Assembly (NCBI RefSeq): GCF_014649495.1 | Contig: NZ_BMTD01000013.1 | Coordinates: 1-64,000, forward strand | Direction: 5' to 3' | Source: Streptomyces filipinensis | Lineage (GTDB): Bacteria > Actinomycetota > Actinomycetes > Streptomycetales > Streptomycetaceae | DNA: 64,000 bases | Shown here: piece by piece, positions 58,290 to 64,000 of the stretch | Position numbering within the stretch: the first letter of the stretch is position 1 | Layout: every line of letters begins with the position of its first letter | Notes under the pieces: model-generated | What the model saw: the letters and a program-made list of their open reading frames with translations, nothing else | Database searches by the model: none | Told to the model about the DNA's origin: nothing | Program-made: the position numbers and the translations under genes

Positions 58290-58615
58290 GTGTTCTGACT
58301 CGCTTTCTTGCCCCGGGCGTCGGCACGCGCAGCGTCGTTCCGGCCACCACAGGCCACCTCTCGACCGTGGACCGAGCCGTCGTGCTGCGCGCCCTCGCCG
58401 CGGGGACGTCTTCGGGCGTGGCAGGCGCCACGCGGTCAAGCGGGGAGTTTCAGCGGCAGCGGCGCGGGTGGCTGCCCGGTATCCGATGGTTCACACTACT
58501 CAACGAAAGATCATCCGCACTACCCGTACAAGTCCCTCCGCTTGCGCTTCGCCCGCGCGGCCCCGCCCTCGGTGGACGGGACCTTCGCGTCAGGTGTTCG
58601 ACGGGATGGGGGATT
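58290..58615. other. Gap between hydrolase and aldo/keto reductase
   Basis: No gene, repeat or strong hairpin is seen in these 326 bp. The left part is the promoter region of the hydrolase; the right part is downstream of the reductase. Confidence 0.45.
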
Positions 58616-59545
58616 TCATCGAGCATCCCCGGCAGGGGCCCCGGCGGTGTCCTCTCCCGGCTTGTCGAGGACGGCCAACTCCTCCTCGGTCAGGCGCAGG
58701 GTTCCCGCGGCGATGTTCTCCGCGAGGTGTGCCGGGTTCGTGGTGCCGGGAATGGCCAGCACGTGCGGACCACGGTGGAGCGTCCACGCAAGTCGTACCT
58801 GGGCCGGCGTCGCATCGTGGGCGCGTGCCACGGAATGGACGCGCGTGTCGTGCTCCTGGACTGCGGCCGCCTCGCGCCGCAGCCCGGAGACGGCGAAGAA
58901 CGGGACGAAGGCGATGCCCCGCTCCCGGCACAGGTCCACCAGCCCGCTCTCGTCGGCGCGGCGCCAGTCCAGGCCGTAGGAGTTCTGCACGCAGACCACG
59001 GGCGCGATCGTCAGGGCCTCGGCCACGTGCTCCGGGCGGACGTTCGACAGCCCGAGGTGCCGGATCAGACCCGCCTCGCGCAACTCGGCGAGGGCGCCGA
59101 AGTACTCGGTGAACGAGGCCGTACCGGGGCCGTTGCGACGCAGGTTCACCACGTCCAGGTGGTCCCGGCCGAGCTGGCGCAGGTTCTCCTCGACCTGGCC
59201 GCGCAGTTGGTCGGGGCGGGCCATGGGGAGCCACTCGCCGGAAGGATCGCGCCCCGGACCGACTTTGGTCGCTACGACCACGTCGCCGTGCCAGGTGGAG
59301 AGGGCGCGGTTGATGAGCTCGTTCGCGGACCGCAGTGGCGAAAAGTAGAAGGCGGCCGTGTCGATGTGGTTGACGCCCTGCTCGAACGCGCTGTGGAGCA
59401 GGCCGACGGCGACTTCGCGGTCGATCGGCGTGCCGTCGGAGTTCCCCATCATGCCGTTGCCCGTCAGTCGCATCGCGCCGTAGCCGATGCGATTCACCTC
59501 CAGGTCCCCGAGCTTCCAGGTCCCTGCTGATGCCGCTGCGCTCAC
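58616..59545 (-). CDS. Aldo/keto reductase
   Basis: The 309-residue TIM-barrel oxidoreductase has the AKR catalytic residues Asp and Tyr in NHIDTAAFYFSP and Lys in VVATKVGPG. The usual His position reads VNLRRNG. The NADPH region near the C-terminus is VLAIPGTTNPAHLAENIAAG. AKRs of this type (similar to YdbC-like enzymes) reduce carbonyl compounds with NADPH. Complete length. No co-directional neighbour is close enough for an operon. Confidence 0.92.
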   Translation of the reverse strand: MSAAASAGTWKLGDLEVNRIGYGAMRLTGNGMMGNSDGTPIDREVAVGLLHSAFEQGVNHIDTAAFYFSPLRSANELINRALSTWHGDVVVATKVGPGRDPSGEWLPMARPDQLRGQVEENLRQLGRDHLDVVNLRRNGPGTASFTEYFGALAELREAGLIRHLGLSNVRPEHVAEALTIAPVVCVQNSYGLDWRRADESGLVDLCRERGIAFVPFFAVSGLRREAAAVQEHDTRVHSVARAHDATPAQVRLAWTLHRGPHVLAIPGTTNPAHLAENIAAGTLRLTEEELAVLDKPGEDTAGAPAGDAR

Positions 59546-60077
59546 CGTGCTCCCTCGTCCGCCGGCCCGTCAGGTCCTGGAGTATGGGGCGGCCGGGGTG
59601 TGCAGCGACAGGGAGACGGGCTGGGCGAAACCTCACATCCCGATGGGGAACCAACCGTCCGCACAGAGCCGTTGGACCTACCGAGACGGCGTCGGCCAAG
59701 CTTGCTGAAGGCTGGGCCAGACCCTCCGATGACGCTGACCGGAGCAGGTGCCGGACGCCCGCTCCGGAAGTCCGCCGCGACTCCGGTTCACCCCACCACG
59801 TCCGGCGATCGTGATCCGGGCCGGTGTTGACGGCGCTCTTTGGTCAGCGCCATGCCACCGTCCCCAGTGACCTGCACCGCCGCCATTGTTCAGGGTGGCC
59901 AAGACGGCTGCCCAATCAATCGTGGGGCGCGAAATCTGGTTCTGCGGGCCGGCCGGCGGGACATCACCGGCCTGCCGCGCACGTCTTCCTCCACCGCGGC
60001 CTCAGGCGACGGCACGCTTCTGCTGACTGATAGCCCCGGGGGCGCGCCACCGCGTCCCCGGGCCACCAGGGGACATC
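59546..60077. other. 532-bp gap with no recognised gene
   Basis: One rightward frame runs from 59840 into the sigma factor unit but its first part has no family resemblance. The region should contain the promoters of the aldo/keto reductase (left side) and of the lipoprotein/sigma factor genes (right side). Confidence 0.45.
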
Positions 60078-60287
60078 ATGAAAATACGCAGCACCATACG
60101 CACGCGCGTTCTGTCCGCTCTCACACTCTCGACATCCCTGGCGTGCGCCGGCTGCGCGGCGAGGCCGACCGCGGCGCGGCCAGAGCCTCCTCGTCAGCCG
60201 TCCCAGCCAACCGGCGGCACTCTCAACCGCACGGCGCCCTGCGATGGCTCGCCCTCGCCCGCCACCCGACCCTGTGGGGCCTCATGA
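60078..60287 (+). CDS. Short lipoprotein ORF before the sigma factor
   Basis: The 69-residue frame starts at ATG 60078 with an Arg-rich N-terminus, a hydrophobic stretch and a lipobox (SLACAGC), then a Pro/Thr-rich chain. It ends at a TGA overlapping the next ATG (ATGA). Either a tiny lipoprotein is coupled to the next gene, or a frameshift near 60240 has split one lipoprotein of about 170 residues. The G-rich GGACATC before the ATG is a weak ribosome site. Confidence 0.5.
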   Translation: MKIRSTIRTRVLSALTLSTSLACAGCAARPTAARPEPPRQPSQPTGGTLNRTAPCDGSPSPATRPCGAS

Positions 60288-60592
60288 CGTACGAGAAGGG
60301 CTTGGACCAAGCGACGAGCGTCATGACGTTCGCCGCCGACTACACGGCCCCGCCCCGAAACCCGCTGTCGATGGCACGGGACGGGTTGGCGCGCTGCGGT
60401 GCCGCCTGGCACCCGAGCGCCTGCACTCTCGCCGTCACCGGCACCCGCCAGGATCCCGGGAAGGCCACCGTCACCGGGGCTCTCACCTGCCTTGACGGCA
60501 CAGGGGGCATCCCATGCAACGCCCCCGACACCCTGGTGCCGCAAGAGCGCGACCTGCTGGGCACCGCGGTCGCACGAGGAGCCCGGTCGTGA
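60284..60592 (+). CDS. Hypothetical protein, coupled before the sigma factor
   Basis: The 102-residue frame has four Cys (ARCGAAWHPSACTL; TCLDGTGGIPC) and consistent G/C-ending codons. Its ATG overlaps the preceding stop (ATGA) and its TGA overlaps the sigma factor GTG (GTGA). The Cys pairs would suit an extracellular domain, supporting the idea that it is the separated C-terminal part of the lipoprotein at 60078. No family is recognised. Confidence 0.5.
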   Translation: MTYEKGLDQATSVMTFAADYTAPPRNPLSMARDGLARCGAAWHPSACTLAVTGTRQDPGKATVTGALTCLDGTGGIPCNAPDTLVPQERDLLGTAVARGARS

Positions 60593-61119
60593 ACGCCCAC
60601 CGGCACGGTGCCCAGGCGCTGGAATTCGAGGAGTACGTCCGTACGCGGCATGACTACCTGCTGCGGAGCGCACGGTGCCTGGTCGCCGACCCGCTCGACG
60701 CCCAGGATCTGCTGCAGACCGCACTCGTACGCACCTACAGGCGGTGGGAGCGCATCAGCGACAAGCGGCTCGCGGACGCCTACCTGCGGCGCGTGATGAT
60801 CAACACCCGTACCGAGTGGTGGCGGGCCCGAAAGCTGCGGGAACTCCCCACTGACCAGCTCCCGGACACGCGGGTCGAGGACACCACCGAGCGGCACGCC
60901 GACCGTGCCCTGCTCCTGGAAGCTCTCCGAAGACTCACGCCCACCCAGCGCAGCGTCGTCGTGCTGCGGGCCTGTGAGCAGATGTCCACGGAGGAAACGG
61001 CTGCCGCCCTCGGGATGGCGGCCGGCACGGTCAAGAGCACGCTGCACCGTGCGCTCGCCCGGCTGCGCCAGGAGCTGCGACGCCAGGGCTCCGGTATCCG
61101 CGACGAGGGGGTGTTCTAG
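60589..61119 (+). CDS. SigE-family ECF RNA polymerase sigma factor
   Basis: The 176-residue protein has sigma region 2 (EFEEYVRTRHDYLLRSARCL, DPLDAQDLLQTALVRTYRRW) and region 4 (LLEALRRLTPTQRSVVVLRA, STEETAAALGMAAGTVKSTL), of the actinobacterial SigE/SigM-like ECF group without an adjacent classical anti-sigma gene. GTG at 60589 overlaps the previous stop. The coupled lipoprotein ORFs upstream may be its signal input, but that is inference. Confidence 0.92.
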   Translation: MNAHRHGAQALEFEEYVRTRHDYLLRSARCLVADPLDAQDLLQTALVRTYRRWERISDKRLADAYLRRVMINTRTEWWRARKLRELPTDQLPDTRVEDTTERHADRALLLEALRRLTPTQRSVVVLRACEQMSTEETAAALGMAAGTVKSTLHRALARLRQELRRQGSGIRDEGVF

Positions 61120-61184
61120 GCCTGGCTGACACTTGGCCTGCCGGACTCTGGTCGCTCATACGGCGCTCGTGGAAGCGGCCCGGG

Positions 61185-61736
61185 TCACACCCCGACCGCT
61201 CCGTCGATGCGCTCGCGGATCAGATCGGCGTGTCCGTTGTGACGGGCGTACTCCTCGATCATGTGGAGGAGCACCCAGCGCAGGGAGACCGTGCCGCGCC
61301 AGGGGTCGCGGCCCTCGATGTCGAGATGCGATGCCTCGGCGACGAACGCTTCCGCGAAGGCGACTTCGGCGTGCCAGGCCGCCCAGGCCGCGGCGCCGAC
61401 CTCGGGGTCGGAGGCGGCGCCGTCGAAGTCGCCCTCGGGGACGTCCGTGGAGGAGAAGCGCAGCTCGACGTCGTGCCCGGCGAGCACGGCACGGAACCAG
61501 CGGCGTTCCACATCGGCGAGGTGCCGGACGAGGCCGAGCAGGGAGAGCGAAGACGGAGACACGGACCGCAGGGCCAACTCCGGCCTCAGACCCGCGCACT
61601 TCAGCTCCAGCGTGGCGCGCTGGGCGGCCAACATGGCCACGAGCATGGTCCGTTCGTCACCGGTCGCGGGGCCGCTGAACCGGTGCTCGCTGCCGGTGCC
61701 GGTGAACAGTTCGATCCGCCGGTCGGGAATCTTCAT
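61185..61736 (-). CDS. DinB-family protein (DUF664)
   Basis: The 183-residue four-helix-bundle protein has the metal-binding His of the DinB fold: LVRHLADVERRWFRAVL in helix 2 and LLHMIEEYARHNGHADLIRE near the C-terminus (H-x3-EYARHNGH). These mark the mycothiol-dependent or DUF664 branch common in Streptomyces. It probably binds a divalent metal and acts in thiol transfer or detoxification. Start ATG 61736, or GTG 61742. The sigma factor gene converges on it. Confidence 0.9.
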   Translation of the reverse strand: MKIPDRRIELFTGTGSEHRFSGPATGDERTMLVAMLAAQRATLELKCAGLRPELALRSVSPSSLSLLGLVRHLADVERRWFRAVLAGHDVELRFSSTDVPEGDFDGAASDPEVGAAAWAAWHAEVAFAEAFVAEASHLDIEGRDPWRGTVSLRWVLLHMIEEYARHNGHADLIRERIDGAVGV

Positions 61737-61859
61737 GGCCACATCATGGGTCCGAGCGGCCGTCCTTGGAAACCGCGATCCGGGCGCGTACCGAGCCGTG
61801 ATCCATGGTGACTGAGCACTTCACCCGGCGACGAGCGACGGAGTGAAGCGCTCGGTGCA

Positions 61860-63149
61860 TCAGGTGCCGTGGTGCACGGGTCCCCACGTGCCGGACAGAT
61901 TGCGCTCGAAGAACGTGAGGACGTGGTCGCGCAGCATGGGTACCGAGCGCGCCGGGTCGATCGCGCCCACCATCCGGTCGCGGCCTTCGGCGGTCATCAG
62001 CCCGGCCGCCTGGAGCTGGGGCACCATGGCGGCGAAGTCGCTGAACACCCAGTGCATCGCGTCGTCGATCTGCCTCCGGCGGGTGCGCCGTCCCGGGTGG
62101 TCGAGCATGGCCGACCAGGAGCGCTCGATGTCCGCGTCGCGGAAGCCGTCGGTGCCCAGCAGGAGCATCGGCCGGTTCATTCCGTACCGGGCCACGGGCA
62201 ACAGCGGCGCCGGCTCGCCGGGCTGGTCCGGCGGATAGTCCAGGTAGCCTTCCAGGTTGACCGCCGCGAGGATCCGGCGGTCCTCGTACGCGGTCTGGGC
62301 AGCCGCTGTGCCGCCCGCCGAGTGCCCGTACACGCCCACCCGTGCCAGATCCAGCGCTCGCGGGAGGTGTCGGGGCAGCGGGCGCCCGACGGCGTCGGGA
62401 GTGTGCCCGGCCGCCAGGCGCTCAAGCTGGTTCAGGACGAACCGGATGTCGGCTAGGCGAGCAGCGATCATCGTGTGGTAGACGTCCGGCCGGGTGCGGG
62501 GGTTTCCCCGGAACACCGTCGTGCGGATGTGCCTGGGCCGATAGCTGGTCGTGACGGGGAACTGTACGACGCTGGCGTCTCCGGGGTGGTCGATCGACAC
62601 CACCACGTAGCCCTGGCTCGCCAACTCCTCGGCGACGTAGGTGCCGAGTGTGCGCGGGTCGCCACCGCCGGGACTGTAGAGCACGACAGGCCGGCGTACG
62701 GTCTGAGCGGGCGCGCCCGCGTGCGCGTGGGTCATGGTGGCGGCCCAGTCCACCCCGGCGGTCGGCAGCTGCGGGTTGGCCCGAGGTGCGATCCGGGCGA
62801 AATCCGCCGCTGTCCTCGGGGACATCTGTGGCGCGATCGGATGGCGGCCGCCATCCACCTGCGCGGCGGGATAGAGCACCGTCACCATCACCTCGCGGAC
62901 AGGCATCGACGGGTCCCACGGATCGCGCCTGCTGGGATCCACGAGGTAGAGCGTGGTCGCCCCGACCGGGTGCGGCCCGGTCGGGACGGGCAGCCGCAGG
63001 GCCACCGCGTCCGCCGCCTGTTCCCGCGCCGGCACCCGTACGGCACCTCGCGCGATGCCGCCGCCCGTAAGCAGCAGCGCGCCGCCCGCCAGAGCGGACG
63101 TGGCAACCATCCGGCGGCACATGGTTCTTGACGTAGAGGAAGGCGTCAT
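61860..63149 (-). CDS. Secreted alpha/beta hydrolase (PAF-acetylhydrolase/lipase-like)
   Basis: The 429-residue precursor has a signal (TMCRRMVATSALAGGALLLT, AR-G near residue 35; the RR suggests possible Tat export). The hydrolase core has VVLYSPGGGDPRTLGTYVAE (oxyanion), the nucleophile elbow VYGHSAGG, and LLLGTDGFRD (acid) with a C-terminal His in DAMHWVFSD. It resembles platelet-activating factor acetylhydrolase-like and polyester-type actinobacterial lipases. It should act extracellularly on lipid or ester substrates. Confidence 0.88.
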   Translation of the reverse strand: MTPSSTSRTMCRRMVATSALAGGALLLTGGGIARGAVRVPAREQAADAVALRLPVPTGPHPVGATTLYLVDPSRRDPWDPSMPVREVMVTVLYPAAQVDGGRHPIAPQMSPRTAADFARIAPRANPQLPTAGVDWAATMTHAHAGAPAQTVRRPVVLYSPGGGDPRTLGTYVAEELASQGYVVVSIDHPGDASVVQFPVTTSYRPRHIRTTVFRGNPRTRPDVYHTMIAARLADIRFVLNQLERLAAGHTPDAVGRPLPRHLPRALDLARVGVYGHSAGGTAAAQTAYEDRRILAAVNLEGYLDYPPDQPGEPAPLLPVARYGMNRPMLLLGTDGFRDADIERSWSAMLDHPGRRTRRRQIDDAMHWVFSDFAAMVPQLQAAGLMTAEGRDRMVGAIDPARSVPMLRDHVLTFFERNLSGTWGPVHHGT

Positions 63150-63235
63150 GCCCCGGATGCTCGCGCCCGGCGTCGCGCAGGGGCGATCGTTTAGGCTCGG
63201 TCCGAAACCATGGCGGCGGCGTGGCAGGAGGAGTA

Positions 63236-64000
63236 GTGATCCGGATCCACCTCACCGTCGCCGACACCGCCCGTATCCGGTTCGCGCCCCGGCCCGCACC
63301 GCTGCAGGAACTGAACGCCGCCCTGTCCATGGCGTGCGGTCGCGACAGGGATCTGCTCTTCGGCAACTGGAGAGGGCGGCTGCTGCGCTCCCTGCCCGAC
63401 GCGGCGCTTCCATTGAGGGACCTCGTGCCTGCCGGGCAGGCTCCCGGCTTCTTGGACGTATTCCGCGACACGCTGCAAGACGGGCTCGACGCCGCCCGGT
63501 CCTGGCGCCCGGAGCTGGTCCGCGCCGAACTCGAGCGCGTGTACGCCGACACCCCGAGCTCGTCTCCGCCCCCGCCCTGGGTCCGCGACCTGCACCGGGG
63601 GGACGCGGACGCCTGGCGGATCCTCAGCCGCGCGCAGCATGCCGCCTTCGAGGCCGTGCTGCGACCGGTCTGGACGGCGGTACAGGACCTGCATCAAGCG
63701 GAGTTCACCCGCCACGCCGTGACCGTCGCCGAACACGGCATCGGCGCCGCCCTCACCGACCTCGTCCCCGGCTCCCGGCTGCTCGGCGGCGTCTGGGAGC
63801 TGGACGCGACGGGCAGCCTCGACATCCGGCCGGACGGCCGTGGTCTGCTGCTCCTGCCCACCTTCCACTGGACCGGCCACCCCCTCATCTCCGACTTGCC
63901 CGGCCACCCCGTGGCCGTGACCTGTCCGGCCGGCCCCGGCCTGCCGCTCCCGTCCGTTGGTGAGAACTCGCTGCCCGAGGTGCTCGGCCGCACGCGCTTC
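63236..64000 (+). CDS. ArsR-type winged-helix regulator (DUF5937-like N-terminus), 3' part outside window
   Basis: The frame starts at GTG 63236 after AGGAGGAG and is open to the right edge (255 codons seen). The N-terminal part (IRIHLTVADTARIRFAPRPA, PLQELNAALSMACGRDR) and the middle segment (RVYADTPSSSPPPPWVRDLH) match the DUF5937-type N-terminal domain that precedes an ArsR winged helix in Streptomyces regulators. The helix-turn-helix itself should lie beyond 64000. It is divergent from the secreted hydrolase gene, 86 bp away, and may regulate it. Confidence 0.72.
   Translation, partial: MIRIHLTVADTARIRFAPRPAPLQELNAALSMACGRDRDLLFGNWRGRLLRSLPDAALPLRDLVPAGQAPGFLDVFRDTLQDGLDAARSWRPELVRAELERVYADTPSSSPPPPWVRDLHRGDADAWRILSRAQHAAFEAVLRPVWTAVQDLHQAEFTRHAVTVAEHGIGAALTDLVPGSRLLGGVWELDATGSLDIRPDGRGLLLLPTFHWTGHPLISDLPGHPVAVTCPAGPGLPLPSVGENSLPEVLGRTRF

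Noticed and set aside
1..64000. CRISPR array, rRNA genes, plasmid or chromosomal replication origin
   Set aside because: No regularly spaced repeats, no rRNA-like sequence and no DnaA-box cluster or telomere-type palindrome series noticed on reading through.

Overview
The window is high-GC actinobacterial DNA. Codon third positions are overwhelmingly G or C, and GTG/TTG starts and AGGAGG-type ribosome sites are frequent. The gene content (RheA/HSP18 pair, SigE-family sigma factor, XRE-NB-ARC-TPR regulator, DUF1707 and DUF2975 proteins, Rv1733c-type and CBS-BON proteins, mycobacterial-type acyl-ACP desaturases, F420-type LLM oxidoreductase) points to Streptomyces or a close relative. Many truncated transposases and broken genes lie between intact ones, and the only RNA gene seen is a lone initiator tRNA. 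This fits an accessory chromosome arm better than the conserved core, although that placement is an inference.

Layout. 1-0.9 kb: divergent rheA-like repressor and hsp18 around a perfect RheA operator. 1.7-3.9 kb: a cyanate detoxification locus (cynR, carbonic anhydrase, cyanase). 4-10.9 kb: a decay zone with IS481, IS5 and DDE-transposase remnants, one nearly intact insertion sequence with terminal repeats, an 83-bp MITE and a second half copy of it, interleaved with a DUF2975/HTH pair, a DUF6193 protein and a dienelactone-hydrolase-like protein. 11-23.5 kb: secreted S33 hydrolase, secreted small protein, trypsin-like lipoprotein, cytochrome P450, initiator tRNA-Met, DUF4246 protein, membrane Ser/Thr kinase and a GT2 glycosyltransferase.

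24.2-32.9 kb is the most interesting part. oleD-oleC-oleB homologues form one coupled operon. Facing it are an acyl-ACP desaturase and a second operon of an OleA-like condensing enzyme, a fatty acyl-AMP ligase, a stand-alone acyl carrier protein and another acyl-ACP desaturase. Together they read as a pathway that activates a fatty acid onto a dedicated carrier, desaturates it, condenses two acyl chains head to head, reduces and lactonises the product, and decarboxylates it to an olefin.

33-50 kb: LLM oxidoreductase, a Doc-like Fic pair, GNAT/VOC debris, small membrane proteins, a phosphoesterase, two class-C beta-lactamase-fold hydrolases, an XRE-NB-ARC-TPR regulator, and a translationally coupled three-gene membrane operon. 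50.3-55.2 kb: a group of dormancy or redox-stress genes (CBS-BON, Zn-alcohol dehydrogenase, Rv1733c-type, split-barrel flavoprotein, universal stress proteins), some broken, with shared imperfect palindromes upstream. 55.7-57 kb: an extra initiation factor IF-1 in one unit with a GNAT acetyltransferase behind a 17-codon leader ORF. 57.4-64 kb: hydrolases, an aldo/keto reductase, a lipoprotein/SigE-type sigma factor unit, a DinB protein, and an ArsR-type regulator running off the right edge.
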